This document shows, one piece after another, positions 1 through 6,635 of a stretch of DNA of 7,910 nucleotides (position 1 is its first letter; every line of letters begins with the position of its first letter). A program made the translations under genes and the position numbers. Location: contig CABUUB010000082.1 of the NCBI GenBank assembly GCA_902494625.1, forward strand, positions 1 through 7,910, written 5' to 3'. A model generated the notes under the pieces. The model was not told the origin of the DNA. It did no database searches and saw only the letters and a program-made list of their open reading frames with translations. The DNA is from an uncultured Collinsella sp. (GTDB lineage: Bacteria > Actinomycetota > Coriobacteriia > Coriobacteriales > Coriobacteriaceae).

Positions 1-148
1 AAAATACGACCTCGTCCGCACCTTCGCGATCGTAGACGCGCGCCAGCTCCACCGGATCGCCCGCATCGCGCAGGCTCACAAAGTTGACGCCCTTGACCAC
101 ACGGCCGTCCTTGACGTCCAGGCAGGGAATCACACGTTTGGTAAGCAT
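1..148 (-). CDS. hisF: Imidazole glycerol phosphate synthase cyclase subunit HisF (N-terminal part)
   Basis: This is the N-terminal 49 codons of HisF; the rest runs off the left edge. HisF is the cyclase half of IGP synthase. It uses ammonia delivered by HisH to turn PRFAR into imidazole glycerol phosphate and AICAR in the cytoplasm. The visible protein begins MLTKRVIPCLDVKDGRVVKG, the hallmark of the first beta strand and loop of the (beta/alpha)8 barrel, with catalytic Asp11 and the conserved Arg5 and Lys19. It continues to a GADEVVF segment, the second beta strand. The start ATG is preceded by a strong GGGGAGGAG Shine-Dalgarno at 155-163, which overlaps the end of hisA, and only 3 nt separate the hisA stop from the hisF ATG. 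Translational coupling is likely. HisF works as a complex with HisH, encoded two genes upstream. Confidence 0.96.
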   Translation of the reverse strand, partial: MLTKRVIPCLDVKDGRVVKGVNFVSLRDAGDPVELARVYDREGADEVVF

Positions 149-151
149 GGG

Positions 152-895
152 CTACTCCTCCCCTCGGGCGGCGGCCAGCGCCTGTACCAGCGTAAAGTTG
201 CCCTCGTAGAGCGCGCGACCGGTAATAGCACCTTCAACCGCGCCCTCACCCACTGCGGCCAGCGCACGGATGTCGTCGAGCGTCGAGATGCCACCCGATG
301 CCACGACGGGAAAGCCCGCGACCTCGGCCACATGGCGATACGCCGCCACATCGATGCCCGTCTGCATGCCATCGCGCGCGATGTCGGTATACACCAGATG
401 CTTAAAGCCCAGCTCGGTGAGCTGTGCCACGGCATCGTCGAGTGCCACGCCCGCGCCGTCGCGCCAGCCGTTCACCTTGACCTGGCCGTCGCGCGCGGCG
501 ATGTCCGCCACGAGCAGCTCGCCAAAGCCTTGGGCCGCCACCTCGGCAAAACCCGGCTCGGTCACGAGCACCGTGCCCAGTGCGATGCGACGCGCGCCGT
601 AGCCGGCCAGCTCGTCGATGCGTGCAAGCGAGCGAACGCCGCCGCCCACGTCCACAGACAGACCGTCGATGCCGCAGATGCCCTTAATCGCCGCCGAGTT
701 GGCAGCACACGTGTCCTCGTCCTCGCCAAAGGCAGCAGACAGGTCGACGACGTGCACCCAGCTCGCACCCTGCTCGGCGAACGAGCGGGCGACTGCCACG
801 GGGTCGTCGGAATATACCTTGCAGCGGCTCCGGTCGCCGCGCTCCAGGCGCACGACCTTGCCGCCGATCAGATCGATTGCGGGAAACAGAATCAT
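152..895 (-). CDS. hisA: ProFAR isomerase HisA
   Basis: HisA (phosphoribosylformimino-5-aminoimidazole carboxamide ribotide isomerase) carries out the Amadori rearrangement of ProFAR to PRFAR, the substrate of HisF/HisH. The protein has 247 residues, normal for the family, and folds as a (beta/alpha)8 barrel. It opens MILFPAIDLIGGKVVRL with the catalytic Asp8. The second catalytic acid is Asp131 in VADIAARDG, and Thr170-Asp171 sit in YTDIARDG. Phosphate-gripping glycine motifs are at 83-88 (VGGGVR region), 200-203 (SGGI) and 225-227 (TGR). The ATG overlaps the hisH stop as ATGA (892-895), with GAGGGGG at 903-909 as ribosome binding site, so it is coupled to hisH. Many actinobacteria use the dual HisA/TrpF enzyme PriA instead; I cannot exclude this from sequence alone, but the protein reads as an ordinary HisA. 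Confidence 0.96.
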   Translation of the reverse strand: MILFPAIDLIGGKVVRLERGDRSRCKVYSDDPVAVARSFAEQGASWVHVVDLSAAFGEDEDTCAANSAAIKGICGIDGLSVDVGGGVRSLARIDELAGYGARRIALGTVLVTEPGFAEVAAQGFGELLVADIAARDGQVKVNGWRDGAGVALDDAVAQLTELGFKHLVYTDIARDGMQTGIDVAAYRHVAEVAGFPVVASGGISTLDDIRALAAVGEGAVEGAITGRALYEGNFTLVQALAAARGEE

Positions 896-1593
896 CGGCC
901 GGCCCCCTCGACGATGCTCACGAAGTTCTTAAGGATGCGCTGACCCAGCGCGGAGGATTTCTCGGGATGGAACTGGCAGCCCCACACGTTGCCATGGCGC
1001 ACGATGCACGGGAAGCTCCGTGTATAGTGCGTGCGCGCCAGCACATCGGCGGCATCGGCGTCGTCGGCCACCGCATAGCTGTGGGTGAAATACATGTTGG
1101 CACCCTCGGCAAAACCGGCGAGCAGCGGGTCGGCCGCACCGGCGGGCGTCATGTGCACCTGGTCCCAGCCCACGTGCGGCACCTTCAGGCGGCTCGACTC
1201 CAAGCGCGTGCACGAACCGCGCATAATGCCCAGGCCATCGACCCAGGGGCCGCCGGCCTGCTCGGAGGCATCGTCGTCCGCGTCCGCGCCCTCGTCCGCC
1301 GGCACACCCTCGTCGCCGCGCTCAAAAAACAGCTGAAGGCCCAGGCAGATGCCGAGCAGCGGAGTTCCGGCGGCAACGGCGTCGAGCACCGCGTCCGCCT
1401 CGCCGCTCTGGCGCATAAAGGCGATCGCGTCATAGAACGCGCCCACGCCCGGGATGACCAGGCCGTCGGCGTTGCGGATCTGTTCCGGATCGTCCGACGT
1501 GCAGGCGGCGGCACCGGCGCGCGCAAGCCCGCGCACGACGCTCGACAAGTTGCCCTTGTGGTAGTCGACCACCACGATCTTCGGTTCGCCCAC
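892..1593 (-). CDS. hisH: Imidazole glycerol phosphate synthase glutaminase subunit HisH, with acidic insertion
   Basis: HisH is the class I glutamine amidotransferase that hydrolyses glutamine and channels ammonia to HisF. From the GTG start at 1593 the product has 233 residues: MGEPKIVVVDYHKGNLSSV, the oxyanion-strand PGVGA at 48-52, nucleophile Cys83 in GICLGLQ, KVPHVGW near 137-143, and catalytic His209 and Glu211 in QFHPEKS. I chose GTG-1593 because GGGAGGG (1598-1604) lies 4 nt upstream. An in-frame TTG at 1617 would add eight residues but would place that ribosome binding site inside the gene, and HisH proteins normally begin close to the first beta strand. HisH is usually about 200 residues; the extra length is mainly an Asp/Glu/Ala-rich stretch at residues 93-117, between the nucleophile strand and the conserved GLGIMRG segment. 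The TGA overlaps the hisA ATG by 4 nt. Confidence 0.95.
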   Translation of the reverse strand: MGEPKIVVVDYHKGNLSSVVRGLARAGAAACTSDDPEQIRNADGLVIPGVGAFYDAIAFMRQSGEADAVLDAVAAGTPLLGICLGLQLFFERGDEGVPADEGADADDDASEQAGGPWVDGLGIMRGSCTRLESSRLKVPHVGWDQVHMTPAGAADPLLAGFAEGANMYFTHSYAVADDADAADVLARTHYTRSFPCIVRHGNVWGCQFHPEKSSALGQRILKNFVSIVEGAGR

Positions 1594-1597
1594 GCGA

Positions 1598-1606
1598 CCC
1601 TCCCTT
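1598..1606 (-). promoter_or_regulatory. Ribosome binding site that sets the hisH start
   Basis: The minus strand reads AAGGGAGGG here, 4 nt before a GTG codon at 1593-1591. It is complementary to the 16S anti-Shine-Dalgarno. No comparable purine-rich site precedes the alternative TTG at 1617, and the nearby ATG at 1613 is out of frame and stops at once. This decides in favour of the shorter GTG-initiated HisH. Confidence 0.7.
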
Positions 1607-1617
1607 ATCTCATTCAA

Positions 1618-1639
1618 AACCTGTCTTTTTTGGCAGGTT
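1618..1639 (-). other. Small hairpin between hisB and hisH
   Basis: The arms AACCTGCC and GGCAGGTT-type partners (1632-1639 and 1618-1625) form an 8-position stem with one mismatch around an A6 loop on the minus strand. It begins inside the hisB stop codon, and the last arm runs into TTTT before hisH. It resembles a very weak terminator or a mRNA-processing hairpin. Because hisH, hisA and hisF follow in tight coupling, full termination here seems unlikely. Confidence 0.35.
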
Positions 1640-2225
1640 ACAGCGAGCCCTTGGTGCTGGGAATGCCCTGCACGCGGGGATCGAGCTCGCAGGCGCGGCG
1701 CATCGTGCGGCCCACGGCCTTAAAGGCGGCCTCGATAATGTGATGCGAGTTGCTGCCCGCCAGCTCGCGCACATGCAACGTGAGCTTGGCATCGCGCGCA
1801 AAGGCATAGAAGAACTCAACGGCCAGCTCGGTATCGAAGCCGCCCACGCGCTCGGTCGGCACGGGCAGCTCGCAATAGGCCTGCCCGCGGCCCGAGATAT
1901 CCACGGCGGCCATCACGAGCGTCTCGTCCATGGCGATCGCCGCGTCGGCAAAGCGCGTAATACCCGCCTTGTCGCCCAGCGCTTGGCAAAACGCCTCGCC
2001 CAGCACAATGCCCGTGTCCTCGACGGTGTGATGTGCGTCGACCTCAACGTCGCCCACCGCGTGTACCGTCAAATCAAACAGGCCATGGCGGCCAAACGCG
2101 TTGAGCATATGGTCGAAAAACGGTACGCCGGTCGAGATATCGCACACGCCGCTCCCGTCCAGGTCAATCTTGACGACAATGTCGGTCTCACCCGTCTTGC
2201 GGGTCACCTCGGCATAACGGCCCAT
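1638..2225 (-). CDS. hisB: Imidazoleglycerol-phosphate dehydratase HisB (monofunctional)
   Basis: HisB dehydrates imidazole glycerol phosphate to imidazole acetol phosphate, a manganese-dependent reaction. The protein has 195 residues, the usual size of the stand-alone dehydratase, so it lacks the N-terminal histidinol-phosphatase domain found in enterobacterial HisB. The two metal-binding His clusters are clear: DAHHTVED at 63-70 and SNSHHIIEA at 158-166. FDHM (37-40), SGRG (111-114) and the C-terminal PSTKG (189-193) are also conserved. The start ATG follows the hisC stop directly, with no gap, and is served by AAGGAGGAG at 2232-2240 inside the hisC 3' end. Histidinol phosphate must be dephosphorylated by a separate enzyme not seen in this window. 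Confidence 0.97.
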   Translation of the reverse strand: MGRYAEVTRKTGETDIVVKIDLDGSGVCDISTGVPFFDHMLNAFGRHGLFDLTVHAVGDVEVDAHHTVEDTGIVLGEAFCQALGDKAGITRFADAAIAMDETLVMAAVDISGRGQAYCELPVPTERVGGFDTELAVEFFYAFARDAKLTLHVRELAGSNSHHIIEAAFKAVGRTMRRACELDPRVQGIPSTKGSL

Positions 2226-3341
2226 CTACATCTCCTCCTTCACCAGCGCTGCAAACGCAGCCAGCACCTCATCATTTTCCCGCGGGGTACCCACGGTAAT
2301 GCGCAGACAGTCCGCAAGCCCCGGCGCGTAGCTAAAGTCGCGCACCAAAATCGAATACTCGTCGCGCAGACGCTCGCGCACGCGCGTGGCATGTGGCGTA
2401 CGCACGAGCACAAAGTTCGCCGCGCTCGGCCATGCCTCCACGGGCAGGCCCTCGGCAGCCATCGCGCGCAGGGCGGCCAGCTCGCGCTCGCGCTCGGATG
2501 CAACCTGTGCCACCACGGGCGCGTACGCATCGCGGGCACGCACGCAGGCAAGCGCCGCCGCCTGGCTCAGCACATTAACCGAATAGATCTGACGAATCGC
2601 CGCGAACACGTCGATAACCTCGGGCGCCGCGATCACGTAGCCCAGACGCGTGCCGGCGGCGCCAAACGCCTTGGACAGCGTATGCAGAATCACCAGATTG
2701 GGATGCTCGGCGATAAGCCCCTGCGCCGTGGTGGCCGCGCCAAACGAATCGTCGGCAAACTCAACGTAGGCCTCGTCGACCATCACCATGCCGGGGCAGG
2801 CATCGCACAGGGCCGCGACAAAGTTGAGCTGCGCCACGTCGCCCGTGGGGTTATTGGGCGAGGTCACGATCGCCAGGCTGCACTCGGGCGCCGCTGCAAG
2901 CACGGCAGCCTGGTCGAGCTCAAAGGTCGCCGGGTCGCGCCGCACGTCGCGCACCTCGGTCTGACAGAGCGACGCAAAGAACGCATACTCGCTAAAGCAC
3001 GGCGGGCAGTTGAGCAGGGTCCGCCCCGCGCCGCCAAACGCCAGCAGGTAGTTATAGAGCAGCTCGTCGCCACCGTTGCCCACGCAGATATTCTCGCGCG
3101 TCACGCCATGCCAAGCGGCAAGCTCGTCGCGCAGATCGTTGGACATGGGATCGGGGTAGCGGTTGAGCGGCGTGGCAGCCAGGGCCGCGTCGACCGCCTT
3201 GCGCACGCCAGCCGGCACGGGATAGGTGTTCTCATTGGCCGAAAGGTTGATGCGCGTGGGCGTAAAGTTGGGATCGTAGGGCTCAATACCGGCCAAGTAG
3301 GGCTGGACGAGCTCCTTCATGCGAGGCGTGAGTTCGGCCAT
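2226..3341 (-). CDS. hisC: Histidinol-phosphate aminotransferase HisC
   Basis: HisC transfers the amino group of glutamate to imidazole acetol phosphate, giving histidinol phosphate. It is a fold-type I PLP enzyme. From ATG-3341 the protein has 371 residues. It shows NLSANEN (32-38), RYPDP (61-65), the cofactor-phosphate loop GNGGDELL (88-95), SPNNPTG (161-167), VDEAY (188-192), the PLP lysine Lys224 in TLSKAFG, Arg232 in TRLGY, and the substrate-binding Arg347 in LRITVG. A longer reading from 3374 would add eleven Arg/Pro-rich residues but overlaps hisD. ATG-3341 is preferred because GAGGAGG (3348-3354) lies 6 nt upstream and MAELTPRMKELVQPY matches a normal HisC N-terminus. The hisD stop ends one base before this start. 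Confidence 0.96.
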   Translation of the reverse strand: MAELTPRMKELVQPYLAGIEPYDPNFTPTRINLSANENTYPVPAGVRKAVDAALAATPLNRYPDPMSNDLRDELAAWHGVTRENICVGNGGDELLYNYLLAFGGAGRTLLNCPPCFSEYAFFASLCQTEVRDVRRDPATFELDQAAVLAAAPECSLAIVTSPNNPTGDVAQLNFVAALCDACPGMVMVDEAYVEFADDSFGAATTAQGLIAEHPNLVILHTLSKAFGAAGTRLGYVIAAPEVIDVFAAIRQIYSVNVLSQAAALACVRARDAYAPVVAQVASERERELAALRAMAAEGLPVEAWPSAANFVLVRTPHATRVRERLRDEYSILVRDFSYAPGLADCLRITVGTPRENDEVLAAFAALVKEEM

Positions 3342-3342
3342 G

Positions 3343-4779
3343 TTAGGCCTCCTCGCCGGCCGGGTTAGCGGCACCGCCCGCAGCCGCCGTCAGGTCCACG
3401 CCCTCGGCAACCGTCGTCACGGCATCGCCCGGCCAGGCGACCTTGGTCAGGTCGGCCGCGACCAGCGACTCGGCGCTCACGGCATCCTCGCCCTGCTCCA
3501 GCACGCGGCGACGCAGAGCGGCGGAAAGCGCGTGTGCCCACAGACCCTCGGCCTCGGCCAGACGCTGCGTAGCGGGAGCGTCGGAGAGCAGGCCCTCGGG
3601 CGTATAGCAAATGACGCTCGAGCGTTTGACGAACTCTTCGACCGAAAGCGGGTTGGAGAACATGGCCGTGCCGCCGGTCGGCAGCGTGTGATTGGGGCCG
3701 GCAACATAATCGCCGAGCGGCTCGGAACTCCAAGCGCCCACAAAGATGGCGCCGGCGTTGCGAATACCGCCGAGCAGGCCCATCGCGTCCTTGCAGTGCA
3801 GCTCCAGGTGCTCGGGCGCCACGGTGTTCACCGCCTCGACGGCGGCAGCCATGTCGGCGGCTACCACGATAGTGCCCTCGTTATCGAGCGAGGCACACGT
3901 GATCTCGGCACGCGGGGACTGCGCCACCAGGATGTCGATACCCGCCTCGACCTCGCGCGCAAACTGCTCGTCGCAGGTCACCAGATAGCAGGCTGCCAGC
4001 GGGTCGTGCTCGGCCTGCGCCATCAGGTCTGCCGCGACCACCATGGGCTTGGCCGTGGCATCGGCCAGCACGCAGACCTCGGACGGGCCGGCGACCATAT
4101 CGATACCCACGTCACCCGAGACAATCTGCTTGGCAGCGGCAACAAAAGCGTTGCCCGGACCGGTGATTTTATCGACGCGCGGAATGGTCTCGGTGCCGTA
4201 CGCCAGCGCGGCCACAGCCTGAGCGCCGCCCACCATATAGATCTCGTCCACGCCGCCGAACTTTGCCGCGGCGAGTGTATAGGGGCTGATCAGGCCGTCC
4301 TTTTGCGGCGGGGTCACCATGACCACGCGCTTGACGCCGGCGACCTTGGCGGGAATGGCGTTCATGAGCACGGTGGAGGGATATTGCGCGCGACCGCCCG
4401 GTACATAGATGCCGGCCGCCGCGAGCGGGGTCACCTTAACGCCGAGCATCGTGCCGTCCACACGCGTGGTAAACCAGCTCTGCTCGACCTCGCGCTGGTG
4501 GAACTCGCGAATCTGGCGCGCGGCCTTCTCAAGCGCGGCGACAAAGGCCGGGTCAAGGCCTTCGAGCGCGGCATCGATCTGCTCCTGCGGCAAGCGGAAG
4601 CTCTGCAGCTCAACGCCGTCAAAACGCTGACAGTAATCGCGCACCGCGGCATCCCCGTTGGCACGCACGTTGGCCACGATATCGCGGGCGGCGTCGATGA
4701 TGTTTTGCGGCAGCACACCCTTGCGGTTGAGCTGGTTGGTAACGAGGCGCTCACCGGGAGCAAGCTTGATGGTCTTCAT
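3343..4779 (-). CDS. hisD: Histidinol dehydrogenase HisD, with C-terminal extension
   Basis: HisD is the zinc- and NAD-dependent enzyme that oxidises L-histidinol to L-histidine through histidinal, the last two steps of the pathway. In the 478-residue product the zinc ligands are Gln255 and His258 (AQAEHD), Asp357 (LGDYVAGPNHTLPTGG) and His416 (EGLWAHA). The catalytic pair Glu323-His324 sits in APEHLEL, and the dinucleotide-region motif YVPGGR is at 125-130. Family members usually end 10-20 residues after the last zinc ligand (E. coli HisD has 434). Here about 45 extra residues follow, roughly 430-478, rich in Ala, Glu, Val and Gly, without a domain I recognise. The ribosome binding site is weak (AGGGG at 4788-4792) compared with the GAGGAG sites of its neighbours. 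The gene lies 105 nt after hisZG and 1 nt before hisC. Confidence 0.97.
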   Translation of the reverse strand: MKTIKLAPGERLVTNQLNRKGVLPQNIIDAARDIVANVRANGDAAVRDYCQRFDGVELQSFRLPQEQIDAALEGLDPAFVAALEKAARQIREFHQREVEQSWFTTRVDGTMLGVKVTPLAAAGIYVPGGRAQYPSTVLMNAIPAKVAGVKRVVMVTPPQKDGLISPYTLAAAKFGGVDEIYMVGGAQAVAALAYGTETIPRVDKITGPGNAFVAAAKQIVSGDVGIDMVAGPSEVCVLADATAKPMVVAADLMAQAEHDPLAACYLVTCDEQFAREVEAGIDILVAQSPRAEITCASLDNEGTIVVAADMAAAVEAVNTVAPEHLELHCKDAMGLLGGIRNAGAIFVGAWSSEPLGDYVAGPNHTLPTGGTAMFSNPLSVEEFVKRSSVICYTPEGLLSDAPATQRLAEAEGLWAHALSAALRRRVLEQGEDAVSAESLVAADLTKVAWPGDAVTTVAEGVDLTAAAGGAANPAGEEA

Positions 4780-4812
4780 ATCGGTATCCCCTATCGGTCG
4801 AGGTTGTGTTCG

Positions 4813-4855
4813 AAAAACGAGAGGCCGGGCGGCGGCGCCAGTCGGCCCGCAGCCC
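4813..4855 (-). terminator. GC-rich hairpin plus T-run in the hisZG-hisD gap (putative attenuator or weak terminator)
   Basis: Read on the minus strand, GGGCTGCGG-GCC (4855-4844) can pair with GGC-g-CCGCCGCCC (4839-4827) around a GACT tetraloop. This gives about 12 paired positions with one T-C mismatch and one bulged G. A run of five T follows 9 nt later (4817-4813). The distance between stem and T-run is longer than in a standard intrinsic terminator, so it may be a partial terminator, a processing site or a mRNA-stability element. It occupies the only sizeable gap within the his operon, so it could set a lower or separate level for hisD and everything after it. Confidence 0.4.
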
Positions 4856-4884
4856 GTACGTTGGGGCGCCCGTGCGCGCTCGCG

Positions 4885-6600
4885 CTATTGTGCCGAGCCC
4901 GCGACGGGCTCAAAATGCTTGTCCTTAACGGCCGCGGCCAAGCGATCTGCCAGATTGCGTACGCGCGGATCCAGGCGCGCAGCACCCGGATTGACAAAGA
5001 AGCGGGCCGTGCAGTCCATGATGCGGCCGGTGATGACCAGGTCGTTGTCGCGCAGCGTGGCGCCCGTGGCGGTGATGTCCACGATGCGATCGGTCATGCC
5101 GACGATGGGGCCCAGCTCGATGTTGCCGTGCAGCGAGACGATATCGGCATTCACGCCGCGCTCGGCATACCAGGCGCTCGCGATGCGCGGATACTTGGTG
5201 GCCACGCGAAGCGAGCCGCGGCGGGCATAGTTGCGCTCGGCCTGGCCGGCGCGCCACGCGGGCTCCGCCTCGATAAAGGTGCACAGACCATAGCCCAGGT
5301 CGACCAGCTGCAGCAGGTTGAGGTCTGCCTCAATGAGCGAGTCCCAACCGCAGATGCCGCAATCGGCACCACCGCAGCCCACAAAGGCAGGCGCATCGCT
5401 GGGACGCACGATGACAAACTCGATATCGCCGACCGCGCCCTTGCCGGCACGCGTGTCGCGGCCGCGCACGATCAGGTGACGGCCGGGGTCACGCAGCTCA
5501 GAGACGTCCAAGCCCGCGGTCTCGAGCACGTCGAGCGTGTCGGCCTTAAGCGAGCCCTTGGGCACAGCGATGCGCAGCGGGCCCTCGGCGCCACGGCCCG
5601 CGGCGTGATCGCCGTCGGAAGCGGCATCCTCGGCCGAGGTGCGCGCGGCCTCCAGGCGCTCGAGTGAAAAGGCGAAGCCCGCCGCCGGCACCTCGATACC
5701 GTCGCCAAATGCGCCGGTAAAGATGGAGTCATAGCGTCCGCCCGAACCGACCGGATCGGGCAGTCCGCCGGCATAAGCCTTAAAGACCAGGCCCGTGTAG
5801 TAATCGAAAGAGTTCATGATAGAGAAGTCGAACGACAGCACCTGGGCGTCCTCGGGTGCCAGGCCCTCAACCAGGGCACGCAGCTCGCGCGTCAGCGGCG
5901 CGACGATACCGGCGGCCTCCAGCAGCGCGTCCACGCGGTCGAGTACCTCGGCACCGCCGTGCAGACGCGGCAGCTCGCTAATGGCGGCCTTGACGGCATC
6001 GGACTCGGTGCTTGCCGCCACGCGGGCATCGAGGCCCACAAAGTCGTTGGCGTGCACGCAGCGCAGGGCCTCGGCGGCCAGCTCGCGATCCTCGCACGCC
6101 GCGAGCAGCTCCTTAAACGGACGCACGCTACCTGCGATAATGCGTGCATCGGGCAGTGCCAGCTTGCGCACCGCCTCGGCCACGAGCGAGACAATCTCGA
6201 CATCGCCCGCGGTATCGCCCGCACCGATAAGCTCAAAGCCCAGCTGCGTAAACTGGCGCGAGCCACCGGCATTGCGCTGACACTCGCGAACCACCGGCGC
6301 CTCGTAGCGAAGGCGTAGGGGCAGGTCGGCCGCGCGCATGCGGGTCGAAACCAGACGCACGATCGGCAATGTGTTGTCGGGACGGACCACCAGCAGGCGG
6401 CCATCATCGTCAAAGAGCTTAAACGGCGTGTCCGCAATGCGGCCGCCCTCCTCGAGCGAACCCTTGTCCTCGAGCAGCGGCGTTTCGACCGGCAGGTAAT
6501 GATGCTCCCTAAAGCAGCCCTTCACCGTCAGCGCAATCTCCTCGCGCGCCTGAGCCTCCTCGGGCAATATGTCCCGGAATCCCCACGGTGTGGCCGTCAT
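4885..6600 (-). CDS. hisZG: HisZ-HisG fusion: ATP phosphoribosyltransferase regulatory and catalytic subunits in one chain
   Basis: ATP phosphoribosyltransferase joins ATP and PRPP, the first and feedback-controlled step of histidine synthesis. This 571-residue ORF carries both halves. Residues 1-320 are HisZ, a histidyl-tRNA-synthetase paralogue: class II motif-2-like segment at 97-125 (RYEAPVVRECQRN onward), the histidine-site-like FDYYTGLVF at 265-273, SGGRYD at 286-291 and a motif-3-like GFAFSLERL at 308-316. The arginine that precedes DYYTG in true HisRS is absent (MNSFDYYTG), and there is no anticodon-binding domain. An Ala/Asp/Gly-rich linker spans about 319-340. Residues 342-571 are a complete short-form HisG: LRIAVPKGSL at the start and the family signature at 495-516 with ATGATL in the PRPP loop, where Thr503 departs from the usual small residue. 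No in-frame ATG or Shine-Dalgarno precedes the HisG part. The ATG start has GAGGAGG at 6609-6615. Confidence 0.93.
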   Translation of the reverse strand: MTATPWGFRDILPEEAQAREEIALTVKGCFREHHYLPVETPLLEDKGSLEEGGRIADTPFKLFDDDGRLLVVRPDNTLPIVRLVSTRMRAADLPLRLRYEAPVVRECQRNAGGSRQFTQLGFELIGAGDTAGDVEIVSLVAEAVRKLALPDARIIAGSVRPFKELLAACEDRELAAEALRCVHANDFVGLDARVAASTESDAVKAAISELPRLHGGAEVLDRVDALLEAAGIVAPLTRELRALVEGLAPEDAQVLSFDFSIMNSFDYYTGLVFKAYAGGLPDPVGSGGRYDSIFTGAFGDGIEVPAAGFAFSLERLEAARTSAEDAASDGDHAAGRGAEGPLRIAVPKGSLKADTLDVLETAGLDVSELRDPGRHLIVRGRDTRAGKGAVGDIEFVIVRPSDAPAFVGCGGADCGICGWDSLIEADLNLLQLVDLGYGLCTFIEAEPAWRAGQAERNYARRGSLRVATKYPRIASAWYAERGVNADIVSLHGNIELGPIVGMTDRIVDITATGATLRDNDLVITGRIMDCTARFFVNPGAARLDPRVRNLADRLAAAVKDKHFEPVAGSAQ

Positions 6601-6629
6601 CTGGTGAGCCTCCTCATGCTGTGTTTCAT
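6597..6629 (-). other. Possible 10-residue leader ORF overlapping the hisZG start
   Basis: An ATG at 6629 opens a ten-codon frame encoding MKHSMRRLTR. Its TGA overlaps the hisZG start codon as ATGA. It contains one His codon and three Arg codons (AGG AGG ... AGA, rare in GC-rich genomes); the two AGG codons form the hisZG Shine-Dalgarno. I see no ribosome binding site for it and no run of His codons, so it does not look like a classical His attenuator peptide. It could be chance. Confidence 0.12.
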
Positions 6630-6635
6630 ATAGAG

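Noticed and set aside
1594..1617. HisH starting at an in-frame TTG at 1617.
   Set aside because: GGGAGGG just before GTG-1593 is a strong ribosome binding site, and the extra eight residues would be encoded by it. The normal HisH N-terminus begins near the GTG.
1740..3368. A 542-codon open frame on the plus strand opposite hisB and hisC, and a 288-codon one at 877-1743.
   Set aside because: Same reason: composition typical of antisense frames, with no recognisable domain or convincing ribosome binding site.
3342..3374. HisC starting at 3374, overlapping hisD.
   Set aside because: The ATG at 3341 has a well-placed GAGGAGG and gives a normal HisC N-terminus. The added Arg/Pro-rich residues are just the hisD 3' end read in another frame.
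3319..5667. A 782-codon open frame on the plus strand, antisense to hisD and part of hisZG.
   Set aside because: It is low-complexity in Arg/His/Gly/Ala, resembles no family, and lies opposite strongly conserved his genes. Long antisense frames are expected from codon bias in GC-rich DNA.
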